In this document: positions 35,601 through 47,776 of the stretch, piece after piece
Position numbering within the stretch: position 1 is the stretch's first letter
How the letters are laid out: every line of letters starts with the position of its first letter
From: JAGVSR01 sp963786675
GTDB taxonomy: Bacteria > Pseudomonadota > Alphaproteobacteria > Rhizobiales > Hyphomicrobiaceae
Reading direction: 5' to 3'
Assembly: GCA_963786675.1 (NCBI GenBank)
Contig: CAWAZY010000003.1
Coordinates: 1,116,001 to 1,180,000, forward strand
Length of the DNA stretch: 64,000 nucleotides
Notes under the pieces: generated by a model
The model's input: the letters and a program-made list of their open reading frames with translations, nothing else
Told to the model about the DNA's origin: nothing
The model's database searches: none
Translations under genes and position numbers: made by a program

Positions 35601-38600
35601 ATGTCCGCTCTGACCCTCAATCTGGCCGACCTGGAATTCATTCTTCGCCAGATCAAAATTTCGGAGGGCAATTCCACCGCACATACCGGTGAAAGCGCAC
35701 TCGAGCTGACCGAGATCTATGTCGACCTGGACGGCAATGTCGTCCCCGCGGGAACACCGGGCGCGGCGCTCGCCATTCCCGACCCTCATGTCCCGTTCGG
35801 CCTGCGTACCGTTGACGGCACCTATAACAATCTCGTTGCCGGCCGCGAGCAATGGGGTGCTGCCGACAACGCCATGCCGCGCCTGCTGGATCCCAACTTC
35901 ATCAACGATGCCGACGGCGATGAAATGCCGCTCGGACCTCCCGGCGGACCGCTGGTCACGAACACCGACTATGGCGTCATTGGCGCACCCAGCGATCCCA
36001 CGGTGAATGGCGGCCACACGGGCAACGTGGCGGATGCGGACCCCCGCATTATCTCCAATCTCATCGTCGACATGACGCTCAACAACCCTGCCGCGGTTGT
36101 CGCGGCGCTGCGCGTCGCCGGATCCGAAGACCCCTACGCTGATCTGGCGCGCCTGCAGGCCGTCAATCTCACGCAGGCCGAAGCAGATGCCGCCGTGACT
36201 GCCGCGCAGGGCACGCTTGCGACCGCCAACACGGATCTGGCCAACGCGATTGCCGCCTACAACGTTGACCCGAGCCCGGCAAACATCGACGCCATCCAGG
36301 AAGCCGCCGCGGCAGTGACGGATGCCGAAGCCGTCCTGGGCGACGCCATCGCCGTCGCCGCCGATCCCGGTTCGGCCATGCAGGCCCTTGCTGAAGAACT
36401 GGGACTGACTTTTGCCAACGGCTCCATCGACATTCCCAACGTCGCCCCCGATGAAGGCCTGTCTGCACCGTTCAACGCCTGGATGACCTTCTTCGGCCAG
36501 TTCTTCGACCACGGCCTCGACCTGATCACCAAGGGTGACAACGGCACGATCTACATTCCGCTGCAGGCCGACGACCCGCTCGTCGTGGGCGAGAACGGCG
36601 TGCCGGATGCCGGTGTTCCCGGCGTCGGCGGCAACGACGACCTGCCCTTCAGCCTGCGTTTCATGGCGGTGACCCGCTCGACACCGGTTGATGGTCCCGG
36701 CGCCGACGGTATCCTCGGCACGGCCGATGACACCACGCACGAAGGCCGGAACACGACGACGCCGTTCGTCGACCAGAACCAGACCTACACCTCGCATTCC
36801 TCGCATCAAGTATTCCTGCGCGAATATGTACTGGTTGGCGGCGCCCCGGTTGCTACTGGCCGTCTGCTCACAGGCGCGGAAGGTGGCCTCGCCACCTGGG
36901 CCGACATCAAGGCGCAGGCCGCCAACGTGCTCGGCATCGAGCTCGTGGATGGCGATGTCCTCAACATTCCATTGCTGCGGACCGACGCTTACGGTGAATT
37001 CATCCGCGGTCCCAATGGGATGCCGCAAGTGATCCTGGGCATGGGCCCGGACAACATTCCCAACACGGCCGATGACATCGTGGTCGAGGGCTCCTTGGCC
37101 ACCCCTGTCAACACCTTCACCGCGACAGCCGACGACGGCAACGGCGGCACGCTGACGGGCGCAATCCGCACCGGTCACGCCTTCCTCGACGATATCGCGC
37201 ACCTTGCCAACCCGCTGGACGGGCGTACCGGCCAGCTACTCACCCGCAATGAAGACGGTATCGTCAATGACACGAACGGAAACGGCGTCATCGATGGCGA
37301 CGAGACGCCGCTTGGCCCCACGCCCGGATTCTATGACGGTGAACTCCTCGACCGCCACTACATTACCGGCGACGGGCGCGGCAACGAGAACATCGGCCTT
37401 ACCGCCGTTCACCACATCTTCCACTCCGAACATAACCGGCAGGTCGATGCCCAAAAGCTGACCATCCTCGATTCCGGCGACATTGATTTCATCAATGAGT
37501 GGCTGTCGACGGACATCACCGAGCTTCCCGCTGGATTTGCCGATCTGGCGCCGCTTGACCGGCTGGCCTTCGCCAATACGCTGGCATGGGACGGCGAGCG
37601 AATTTTCCAGGCCGCGCGCTTCGCCACCGAAATGCAGTACCAGCATCTCGTGTTCGAGGAATTCGCACGCAAGATCCAGCCAAATATTGATCCGTTCATC
37701 TTCAACAACCTGACGGACATCGATCCCTCGATCTTCGCTGAGTTCGCGAACACCGTGTACCGCTTCGGTCACTCCATGCTGACCGAGAACATGCCCCGCA
37801 TCGGAACGGACGGAAACCTGCTCGACGCTGATCTGGGTCTCATCGAATCCTTCCTCAATCCAGTGCTCTTCGACAACGATGGTGGCATTTCGCACGATGA
37901 GGCCGCCGCCGCCATTGTCCGCGGCATGACCATCGAACGTGGCAGCGAAATCGACGAATTTGTTGTCGATGCCCTGCGCAACAACCTCCTCGGTCTACCC
38001 CTCGACCTTCCGGCGATCAACATCGCACGCGGCCGCGATACGGGCATTCCGACGCTCAATGATGCGCGTGGCCAGCTGTTCGCGGCAACTGGTTCTAGCT
38101 TCCTTACGCCGTACGAGAACTGGACCGAGTTCGCCGCGAACCTGAAGAACCCGCTGTCGGTTGTGAACTTCATTGCCGCCTACGGCACGCATGCTACGGT
38201 CGTTGCAGCCCAAACCCTCGACGACAAACGCCAGGCCGCTATGGATCTGGTGTTCGGTGTCCAGGGCGAAACACCCGAGCAGACGGCCGAGCGCCTGGCG
38301 TGGCTCAACGGACCGGCCGCTGAAACCGGCGTCAATGCCATCGATCTCTGGATTGGTGGTTTGGCCGAGAAGCAGATGCCGTTCGGAGGCATGCTGGGTT
38401 CGACCTTCAATGCCGTCTTCGAAGCTCAGCTTGAAAATCTGCAGGATGGAGACCGCTTCTACTACCTGACGCGCACCCAGGGTCAGAACTTCTTGAACGC
38501 GCTAGAGCAGAACTCATTCGCCAAGATGATCATGGCGAATACCAATCTGGCCCAGCCCGGCGCAGACGGCATCCGCGGAACCGGCGATGACATCATCGAT

Positions 38601-41600
38601 CGGCATATCGGTGTCGATAGTTTTGCGGCTTATGACTTCGTCTTGGAAGTCAATGTCGACAATCAGGCCGACTACAACGGCGATGCCCCAGGCAAGGACC
38701 CGCTCGGTAACGATCCGACGCTCGAGGCTCTGGGCCTGACCAAGGTCGTCCGCGACAATCCGCTGACCCCTGAAGTCGACACAAACTACATCCGCTTCTT
38801 CGGCGGCGAACATATCGTTATTGGCGGTACCAACGGCAATGACACGATCATTTCCGACTTTGGCGACGATGGCATCTGGGGCGACGCGGGCGATGACCGC
38901 ATCGAGTCGGGCGCAGGCGTCGATCTCGTCAATGGTGGTGCGGGCAACGACATCCTGACCGACAGCGGCGACACCGGCGACTTCATCAAGGGCGATGAAG
39001 GTGACGACGTGATCGCCAACTCCAATGGCCTCGACATCCTGATGGGTGGCAGCGGCCAGGACGTGGTGTTTGTCGGCGTCGATGATACGGAAGTCTTCGG
39101 CGGCGAGGGCAACGACTTCATCCTCGGCGGGGACGGTGTGGACTTCCTGCTCGGCAACGAGGGCGACGACTGGATCGAAGGCGGCGGCGGCTTTGATACG
39201 ATCGCCGGCGACAACTCCGAACTCTTCTTCAATTCCGCTATCAAGGGCCACGACGTCATGTTCGCCGGCCCCGACGAGAATGACTTCGACGCCGAATCCG
39301 GCGACGACATAATGGTCCAGGGCGAAAGCGTCATGCGCAACGAGGGCATGTTCGGCTTCGACTGGGCGATATTCAAGGGCGTCGCATTCGGCGGCAATGC
39401 CGATATGCGCATCCCGATTTTCACCACCGAACAGGCGGACATTCTGCGCAATCGCTTTGACAAGACCGAAGCATTGTCGGGTTGGCAGTATGACGACGTC
39501 CTCATCGGCGACGACCGTGTTTTCGGCGAAATAGCGCCCGGAGACACCGTTGCCACCACGGAGAACATCTTCTTCAATGACGGGCTCGATCAGGAGGGTA
39601 TCGACCGCATTGCTGGACTCTCCGAAATCGTGGCGGTCGGCCCAACCGGTTTCTTTAAGTCGGGCAACATCCTTCTGGGTGGCGCCGGTAGCGACATTCT
39701 CGAAGGCAATGGCGGCGACGACATCATTGACGGCGATCGCTGGCTCAACGTCCGGATCCGGATCACTGGTCCTGACCAGGAGAACACCACCGAAAACGAG
39801 ATCGCGACGGTTGACAGCCTGAAGCACGTCTTCACGGCGGAGGAAAATCCTGCATGGGCTGGACAATCGCTGTTTGATCTTATGATCTCGCGCACGATCG
39901 TACCCAATCAGCTGCACATCGTTCGTGAAATTCTTACCGACGGAGCCGACCCGGCCGATCAGGATGTCGCGGTCTTCAATGACATCAGCACCAACTACGA
40001 CATTGCCTTCAACCCGGACGGCACAATCACCGTGACGCATGTCACGGTTTCGGACATCGTCGATCCCGCAACCGAACGCAATCTCGTCTCGGATGGCGTA
40101 GATACGCTGCGCAATATCGAGATCCTGCGCTTCTTGGACGGCGACCTCATTGTTGACCAGGAACCGACTGGCAATCTTGTGCTGAGCGACACCACGCCCA
40201 CCCAGGATCAACCGGTCACCGTCGACACCAGCGCCATCGAAGATGGTAATGGTCTCACCAACGCAGTATTCACATTCCAGTGGCAGTCGTTCAACGGCGT
40301 CATCTGGGTGAATATCGCAGGGGCGACGGCACAGACTTTTGTGCCAACCGGAGCGGAAGTGAACTTGCCGCTGCGCGTCATCGTCAGTTTCACCGACGAT
40401 GCCGGCAACGCGGAGCAGCTCATTTCTGAAGCGACGGATGTGGTCGGCCTGCACTTTGTCGGCAACGGCGCCGGCAACATCCAGGGCGGAACCGCTGGGG
40501 CCGACTTCCTGGAAGGCAACGGAGGGGCAGATGCCCTCACGGGCGGCGACGGCGACGATGTGCTGGACGGCGGCGCAGGCAACGACACCCTCAACGGCGA
40601 TGCGGGTAATGATACCCTGATCGGCGGTGGCGGTATCGATACGCTGAACGGCGATATCGGCAATGACATTCTGTCTGGCGGAGGCGGTTCCGACCTCCTA
40701 AACGGCGGCGAGGGCGACGACAACATGGACGGCGGCGGTGGCGCCGATACCCTCTTTGCCGGTAATGGCAATGATACCGTGTTCGGAGGAGCAGGAGCTG
40801 ACTTCCTATTTGGTGAGGGCGGCAACGACACGCTGGACGGCGGCCTGGGGATTGACACAATTCTCGGCGGCGAAGGCGATGACACCATCAACGTCACCGT
40901 CGGACAAGGTCGCGACCTGATTGATGGCGGACTTGAAGACACCGCAGGCGACACCGTGGTCGTCAATGGCGATGCCACTGACGAAATTTTCTGGGTCTTC
41001 ACCCGTGCCGCCTGGGATGCGGTGCCCGGCAACAACATCGCCGCCCTCAACCCAGGAACGGAAATTGTCATTACCCGCAACGGTCAGAATTTCGCCTCCG
41101 TCGTGGCGCAGCTGATCGATATTGAAGAAATTGTCATCAATACCGGCGACGGTGCAGATCAGGTGTTCCCGGTCGGCGACTTCAGCCCGACGAACTTGAA
41201 CTTCAATACCATCACCATCATCGGCGACGAGGGTGACGATACCGTCGACATCACCAACCTGCAGTCGGCGCACCGCATCCTGTTCCGCTCAAACGGCGGC
41301 AACGACACAATCGTCGGCACATTGCGGGCGCAGGACGTGATTGAGCTGGCTGATGGCAGCGATCTGTCGGGCTACCAACTGATCGACAATGGCGACGGCA
41401 CGAGCACGTTCACGAACGGGACGCACTCGATCACATTCACGGGTCCCGTTCCGCCTCAGTTCCAGGCGGCCTCGTCGGGTGATGACGACGAGAGCGAGAA
41501 TGAAGATAGTGAGAGCGAGACCGAGGTCGAGGACGACGAGACCGAAAGACGAGCAATCGTCTAACTCCACGAGCAATCCTCCCACGGGTACGGGGTCAAC

Positions 41601-42480
41601 GTCTGCCCAGTATGTGATGTTCATCGGCACCGCCGCCGCCGATACCGCCATGGGATCTGCCTTGGCCGATACCCTAACCGGTGAAGGTGATGACGACACC
41701 CTGTTCGGCTGGGATGGTGACGACACCATCGCCGGTGGCGCCGGGAACGACTACCTCGATGGCGGCGCAGGCGACGACCTGATCCTCGGCAATGCTGGTG
41801 ACGACACGATCAACGCCGGCTCCGGCAACGATACGGTCCTGGGCGGCGACGGTGCCGATACGATCGATGGCGGTGACGGCGATGACGTCATCACGGGTCA
41901 CCAGGGACGCGACATCATGAATGGCGGTGCCGGAAACGACATCTTCCGGGCCACGTCCGGCGACGGCGATGATGTGGTTGACGGCGGTGCCGGCATCGAC
42001 ACCGCGGACTATTCTGCACTGAATACCTCCGTCACGGTCTTCCTGTCGGAGACGGGCGTGGGTACGGCGGTCAGCAGCGACGGCGGCAGCGATACGCTCC
42101 GCGGGATCGAGAATGTTGTCGGCGGTGCCGGTGACGATGTGATCGTGGCCAGCACTGCGGCCAACGTCATGGAAGGCGGCATCGGTAACGACATCTTCGT
42201 CTTCAATTCAGCGGCTCACGCAAACGGCGATACCATCGCCGATTTCCATGAGGGCGATCTCATAGATCTGCAGCCGCTCTTCGCCAGCCTGAGCCTTGGA
42301 ACGGACGCCGAAAGCCACTTCAATGCGGCCACGACGTTCAATGTCGCCGGCGAATTCAGACTGCGGACAGATGGTCTCGACACCGTCATCGAAGGTACGA
42401 CCGATGCGGACGGTGACATTGACTTCTCGATCCGCATCCTGAACCGGACTGACTTGGACGTGACGAGCGACTTTACCTAG
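35601..42480 (+). CDS. Giant secreted animal-type haem peroxidase with RTX repeats (MopA-like), +1 frameshift near 41546
   Basis: About 2,290 residues if one A is removed from the AAA at 41545-41547; as given, the first frame stops at 41564 and the last 300 residues are in the next frame. Peroxidase motifs: distal His in FFGQFFDHGLDL (near 299) with adjacent Ca-binding stretch, catalytic region TAVHHIFHSEHNR (near 603), proximal His in VYRFGHSML (near 720) and INIARGRDTGIPTLND (near 806). RTX nonapeptide blocks follow near 1075-1200, 1620-1760 and 2010-2140, with an Ig-like segment near 1530-1615. The C-terminus fits type I secretion without a cleaved signal. This architecture matches manganese-oxidising MopA and related RTX peroxidases of alphaproteobacteria. 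Activity on manganese is inference. Confidence 0.88.
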
Positions 42481-42496
42481 CGCATGCGGATAATCC

Positions 42497-42522
42497 GGGC
42501 GGCGGCTGATAAGCCGCCGCCC
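42497..42522 (+). terminator. Intercistronic hairpin between peroxidase and exporter genes
   Basis: A perfect 10-bp GC stem (42497-42506 with 42513-42522), TGATAA loop, followed by TTTT only after 9 bases. It begins 17 bases after the peroxidase stop codon. It probably acts as a partial terminator or RNA stabiliser that yields more toxin-like product than exporter mRNA. Confidence 0.6.
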
Positions 42523-42578
42523 GCACGCAGATTTTCCATGACGTGCCGGTGGGTCCGGCAACGCCGACGGGGGCCAGA

Positions 42579-44333
42579 ATGCGCAAGAAAGTTACTCGCA
42601 AGGTATTCGAGAAGAAGCGCACACCACTCGACGAAATCAGCGGCCTGCGCCGGATCTTCATGTTCGTCTTCGCGGTCTCCGGTGTCGTCAACATTCTGGC
42701 GCTCACCGGTTCGCTCTATATGTTGCAGATCTACGATCGCGCACTGACCAGCCAGAGTGTCCCCACCCTGCTGGCCCTTTCCGCCCTGGCCGTCGGGCTC
42801 TACCTCTTCCAAGGCGTTCTTGACGTCTCGCGATCGCAAATTCTCGTGCGTGTCGGTGCCAAGGTCGACCGCAGCATGGCGCCCCTCGCCCATCAGGTCG
42901 TCATTGACATGCCGCGCTTCGGCTTCTCCACGGCAGAAGCGAACGAGCGCGGCCGGGACGTCGATACCTTGCGCCAGTTTCTTGGCAGCCAGGGACCGCT
43001 CGCCCTTTTCGATCTGCCGTGGATGCCGATGTATGTGGCATTCGTCTATTACCTCCATCCCTGGCTCGGTTTCCTCACCATGGGGGGCGCGCTGGTTCTG
43101 ACAGCCTTGACAATCTTGGCGGAACTCCTGACCCGCAAACATTCCACCGCAGCCCAACAGACGTCCGTCGCGCGCGCGGCGATTGCCGACAGTCACGCCC
43201 GCAACGCCGACGTCATCCGCGCCATGGGGTTCTCGTCCCGTGCCGTTGCGCGCTTCGAGAAGATCAACACCGAGCATTTGACGCTTCAGACCAAGACCAA
43301 CGACGTCGCCGGAACCCTGAGCGGCATCTCGAAGGTGCTGCGAATGATCCTGCAATCGGCGGTGCTGGGCCTTGGCGCCTACCTGACCATCATGGGTGAC
43401 CTCACCGCTGGCGCAATCATCGCCGCCTCGGTCGCGTCCGCCCGTGCTCTGGCCCCGGTCGATATGGCCATCAGCCAGTGGAAGAACGTGGTGGCCGCGC
43501 GCCGCAGCTACGCCCGCCTCACCGAAACGCTGACCTCGATTGATCCCGACAAGCCCACCGTCACCCTGCCTGCTCCGGCCCAGAACCTAAAAGTGGAACG
43601 CATGACGATTGCGGCGCCCAGCACCGGCAACGTGATCCTCAGCGACATCGCCTTTGAACTGAAGGCTGGCGATGCCGTCGGCATCATCGGGCCGAGCGGT
43701 GGCGGCAAATCGACATTGGCCCGCGCGCTGACAGGTGTGTGGCCCTTGCTGCGCGGCAACGTCCGTCTTGACGATGCTGACTACAGCCAGTGGCTCGCCG
43801 ACGATCTGGGTGCCCACATCGGCTATCTGCCCCAGGAAGTGTCTCTTCTGGATGGCACCATCAGCGAGAACATCTGCCGTCTCGATCCCAATGCCGATGG
43901 CAGGAAAATTCTCGAAGCCGCCCAGGCCGCCGGCGTCCACGAAATGATCGTGCGCATGGCCGACGGCTACGAAACGATGCTAGGTCCGAACGGAACGTCT
44001 CTTTCGGCCGGACAGCGCCAGCGTGTTGCGCTCGCGCGCGCCTTGTATAACGATCCCTTCCTCGTCGTTCTGGACGAACCGAATTCCAACTTGGATGCGG
44101 AAGGCGAAGCGGCCCTTACAACGGCCATCAAGCGCGTGCGCGATCGAGGCGGCATTGTCGTCATTATCGCTCACCGGCCGAGCGCACTCGCTGCCGTCGA
44201 TCTCGTCGGTGTTATTCAAGGCGGCAAGCTGACGGCGTTCGGACCCAAGACGGAAATTCTTTCGCCGCCTGCGGCTGCTGCTAAGGTGGCTCCAGCGCGC
44301 CCGAATATCCGGCCCGCAGTTGGCGCTGCCTGA
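42579..44333 (+). CDS. Type I secretion ABC exporter (PrtD/HlyB-like, no C39 domain)
   Basis: 584 residues from the ATG at 42579. Six membrane helices in the N-terminal half (FMFVFAVSGVVNILALTGSLYMLQIYDRAL, FDLPWMPMYVAFVYYLHPWLGF and others) are followed by the ATPase: Walker A GPSGGGKST (near 371), signature LSAGQRQRVALARAL, Walker B FLVVLDEPNSNLD and IIAHRP. Length and lack of an N-terminal peptidase-like domain fit the PrtD group, which exports RTX proteins. It lies between two RTX substrates and upstream of the adaptor. The outer-membrane TolC partner is not in the window. Confidence 0.93.
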   Translation: MRKKVTRKVFEKKRTPLDEISGLRRIFMFVFAVSGVVNILALTGSLYMLQIYDRALTSQSVPTLLALSALAVGLYLFQGVLDVSRSQILVRVGAKVDRSMAPLAHQVVIDMPRFGFSTAEANERGRDVDTLRQFLGSQGPLALFDLPWMPMYVAFVYYLHPWLGFLTMGGALVLTALTILAELLTRKHSTAAQQTSVARAAIADSHARNADVIRAMGFSSRAVARFEKINTEHLTLQTKTNDVAGTLSGISKVLRMILQSAVLGLGAYLTIMGDLTAGAIIAASVASARALAPVDMAISQWKNVVAARRSYARLTETLTSIDPDKPTVTLPAPAQNLKVERMTIAAPSTGNVILSDIAFELKAGDAVGIIGPSGGGKSTLARALTGVWPLLRGNVRLDDADYSQWLADDLGAHIGYLPQEVSLLDGTISENICRLDPNADGRKILEAAQAAGVHEMIVRMADGYETMLGPNGTSLSAGQRQRVALARALYNDPFLVVLDEPNSNLDAEGEAALTTAIKRVRDRGGIVVIIAHRPSALAAVDLVGVIQGGKLTAFGPKTEILSPPAAAAKVAPARPNIRPAVGAA

Positions 44334-44341
44334 GGTCTGTC

Positions 44342-46370
44342 ATGACAGCCAAGAGCGACCATTATCTAGAACTGAACGACGACGGGACTCCCCGCCGCAA
44401 ACACGATATCGAGCCGCGCCGGGCGGGGGCGCCGATCCTCCACAGCACGGTCATGCTGGCGCTGCTCAATGTATTCATGTTGCTGCGGAACATTATCACG
44501 TGGGAAGAGAAGGCCGCCGGAACCCATGAACCGGCCAACCTGGAGGGCCGTCCCCACGCCCCACCGGGCGACCAGGATGAAGGCGACGGCGAAGCGGCCA
44601 ATGCCGCGCGTAATAGCCCGGATACCGCACCCAAAGACGCCATACCCGAAGTCGACACCGTCAAGCCTGGTTCGACGGCGGGGCTACGCCGATCCAACAT
44701 CGATTTCCACCCCATCGATGATCCGGCAGCCAACCCCCGCCTGACACCGACAAGTCTCAACGCGCCGGCGAATGACAATGAGACCCTTTACGGGGCCGCA
44801 CCGGGAAGTTCGATCGGCCTCAGTCCTGACGACCCGTTCCAGAATATTCCCGAACCGTCCACCGGCGGTGGCAACAGCCCCGATCCTTGGAGCCTCGTCA
44901 CCGACGATAGTATTCCAGTTGCCTCGCGGGCCCACGGCGCCGGGGACCGGAACCAATAACGACAACGACGATGATGAGACCGACCGGGAAGCTAACCGGC
45001 TGCCCATTATCGCCTCGTTCGTCATTCTTGAAAGCCTCGTTCTCAACAAGGCGATCAGCATCACCGAGGCCGACCTGCTGCGTCATGCCATCGACCTCGA
45101 CGGGACCCCGCTGCACGTCTCCAATCTGAGCGTCTCAAATGGCCACTTGGTCGCGCGCGCCGACGGAACATGGATCTACATTCCCGAATTCAACGACACG
45201 TCGCTGGTTCGGTTCACCTATCAGGTGACGGACGGGGAAGGCTCTATTGCCCAGACCGCGTTCATGCCGTTTGCTGCCAATCCGTACGACGCGCTGCAGG
45301 GCACGGCATCTGACGACCGCCTACTGGCCACTGACGCGGATACCATCATGGATGGCGGCGCTGGAGACGACGTCCTCGTCGGCGGCGAGGGTGACGATGT
45401 CATCGCTGGCGGCGACGGCAACGACCGGATTGTTGCGGGCGGCGGCGACGACGTCATCTACGGCGACGCTGGCGATGACGTCATCTTTGCAGGAACCGGG
45501 AACGACGTCGCTTATGGCGGGGCGGGCAACGACATCATCTTCGGCGAATCCGGCCGCGACCATCTCTACGGCGACGCGGGAGATGACTGGATCTCGGGCG
45601 GCGACGACGGCGACTTCATCTGGGGCGGCGACGGTAACGACGAAGTCCTCGGCGACGCGGGTGACGATTTCATTTTCGGTGAAGCCGGCGATGATGCTCT
45701 CTACGGCGGGGCGGGTGACGACGTCATGTCCGGCGGCGAGGGCGAAGACGCCATGCACGGCGGCGAAGGCAACGACATATTTCTCGCGATGTCCGGCGAC
45801 GGAGACGATAGTTATAATGGCGGTGACGGGATCGACACGTACGATGCGTCGGCCACCTCTTCCCCCATCACAATCAATCTCGCTGACGCCACCGCCTCCA
45901 GCATCGATGTGGGCGACGACACAATAGACAATGTCGAAAATGCCATCGGCGGTTCGGGAGATGACATCCTGATCGCCAGCGATGCCGTGAACATCTTGTC
46001 TGGCGGCGACGGCGACGACATCTTCGTTTTCACCTCCGTATTGTCCGCTGGCGGCGGCGGGCCGGGATCGCGCGACCGCATTCTGGATTTCGAGGTTGGC
46101 GACCGCATCGACCTCGATGAAATCGGCGACGAGATCGAGGATGCCTTCAACGCGACCTTCGAGGATACGGGAATCCGCAAGTTCGTTTTGCTGTCACAGG
46201 CTCAGGAGTTCAGCCGGCCCGGACAAATGCGGTTCAAGTACGACACGGTCGGCGACACCCAAGTCACCGTGTTGGAAGGCAATACAGACATGGACGCGGA
46301 CGCCGAGTTCGAGATCGAACTGACCGGCTTCTACGAACTGCGCGACGAGGATTTTCATTGGCGAGCCTGA
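44342..46370 (+). CDS. RTX calcium-binding protein with N-terminal membrane segment, +1 frameshift near 44919
   Basis: About 676 residues if one T is removed near 44919 (the junction then reads IPVPRGPTAPGTGTNN). It starts 8 bp after the exporter. Residues 1-65 are charged except for one hydrophobic stretch (APILHSTVMLALLNVFMLLRNI), unusual for an RTX protein. Then come an acidic Pro-rich linker, a cadherin-like segment (LLRHAIDLDGTPLHVSNLSVSNGHLV), about twelve RTX nonapeptides between 45340 and 45790 (GGAGDDVLVGGEGDD type) and a C-terminal beta-rich secretion-like tail. No enzyme domain is seen. It may anchor or organise the exported peroxidase at the surface, which is inference. Confidence 0.8.
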
Positions 46371-46444
46371 AGACGAGCCCTTGACGCCGAGCGGCGTCCG
46401 GGTTCGCGCGTCTTGGTGTGGTTCGATAACGGAGTGGGACAGAG

Positions 46445-47776
46445 ATGGCGAGCAACGACAGGCAGACGGGCAATGCCGCTTCGACCCAGACGGATGCCGC
46501 CGACTTCCCGATCTCCGGCCGCATTGTCTTTGCCACCGTGGTCATGGCCGTGCTGACATTCGGCATCGGCGGCTGGGCAGCAATGGCCAACCTGACGGGC
46601 GCCGTGATTGCGCAAGGCACATTTGTCGTCGAACGCAACGTCAAGAAGGTGCAGCACAGTTACGGCGGCATCGTCTCGGCCATCCACGTGCGTAACGGCG
46701 ACCGGGTGACCGCGGGCCAGCCTCTGCTGCAGCTTGACCCGACGCAGATCCGCGCCGAACTCGAAATTATTCGATCGCAGATCCTGGAACTCACCGTCCG
46801 CAGCGGCCGGCTGTCCGCGGAAGGCGATAATCTGTCTGAACTCGCTTACCCTGAGACGTTGACGGCCAATAATCCCGATGCGCAAGCCGCCGCCGCCGGC
46901 GAAATTCGCCTCTTCCATGAAAACAGGCGGACCCGCGAAGGCCAGAAAGAGCAGTTGCAGCTTCGGATCGAGCAATTGTCCGAAGAGATCACCGGGCTCT
47001 CCGCCCAGCGTGACGCCAAGGCCGGCGAACTCCAGCTCATCCAAAAGGAGCTTGAGCAGGTCCGAAAGCTGCATGAGAAGCAACTGACGTCCGTGTCGCG
47101 GGTCTACGCGATGGAGCGTGAAGCCAAGCGCCTTGGAGGCGAACACGGCGGATTGACGGCCCAGATCGCGCGGGCCAAAGGCCAGATCAGCGAGATCAAT
47201 GTCGAGATCCTGTCTGTCGACGCCAATGCCCGCGCCCAGGCGCAGCGCGAACTGCGAGCCATCGAAGGCCGATTGGCCGAACTCATCGAACGCGAGGTCG
47301 CCGCCAACGACAAACACAAACGGGTCGATCTGCGCGCACCGCAAGCGGGCACCGTTCATGAATTGGCCGTGCACACCATCGGCGGCATCGTCTCTCCCGC
47401 AGAGCAGATCATGCTCATCGTCCCCGATGAAGATGATCTATCCATTCAGGCGCGCATCTCACCGAACGACATCGATCAGGTTGTCGTCGGCCGGCCGGCC
47501 AAGCTGCGGCTGTCGGCCTTCAACCAGCAAACCACGCCGGAACTGCCTGGACACGTGGTCCACGTCGCCGCCGACGTGACCATCGACCCGAAATCGGGTG
47601 AAACCTATTATCTGACCCGTCTCGAGCTGGACCAGAAGGATCAGCGGAGCGTGGGCGGTCTGGCATTGGTGCCCGGCATGCCTGTGGAAGTCTTCATGGC
47701 CACCGGCGAGCGCACAGCTCTCTCCTACCTCGCCAAGCCATTCACCGACCAGATGAATCGGGCCTTCCGCGAATAG
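46445..47776 (+). CDS. HlyD/PrtE-type type I secretion adaptor
   Basis: 443 residues. A short cytoplasmic N-terminus, one membrane helix (IVFATVVMAVLTFGIGGWAAMA), a split lipoyl/barrel-sandwich domain (VQHSYGGIVSAIHVRNGDRVTAGQPLLQLDPTQ; VDLRAPQAGTVHELAVHTIGG), a long coiled coil (EQLQLRIEQLSEEITGLSAQRDAKAGELQLIQKELEQVRKL) and the C-terminal beta-barrel with the family ending LVPGMPVEVFMATGERTALSYLAKP. It links the ABC exporter to a TolC-like channel for the RTX proteins of this operon. Confidence 0.93.
   Translation: MASNDRQTGNAASTQTDAADFPISGRIVFATVVMAVLTFGIGGWAAMANLTGAVIAQGTFVVERNVKKVQHSYGGIVSAIHVRNGDRVTAGQPLLQLDPTQIRAELEIIRSQILELTVRSGRLSAEGDNLSELAYPETLTANNPDAQAAAAGEIRLFHENRRTREGQKEQLQLRIEQLSEEITGLSAQRDAKAGELQLIQKELEQVRKLHEKQLTSVSRVYAMEREAKRLGGEHGGLTAQIARAKGQISEINVEILSVDANARAQAQRELRAIEGRLAELIEREVAANDKHKRVDLRAPQAGTVHELAVHTIGGIVSPAEQIMLIVPDEDDLSIQARISPNDIDQVVVGRPAKLRLSAFNQQTTPELPGHVVHVAADVTIDPKSGETYYLTRLELDQKDQRSVGGLALVPGMPVEVFMATGERTALSYLAKPFTDQMNRAFRE

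Noticed and set aside
35565..37202. Long minus-strand open frame (545 codons) opposite the peroxidase gene
   Set aside because: It is the shadow of a GC-rich gene with strong motifs on the plus strand; its translation has no family features. The same holds for the minus frame at 38514-40454.
40500..40880. Short tandem DNA repeats (GGCGGCGACGAC type)
   Set aside because: They encode RTX nonapeptides within a reading frame and have no constant-length repeats with unique spacers, so they are not a CRISPR array. The blocks at 41690-41990 and 45340-45790 are the same.
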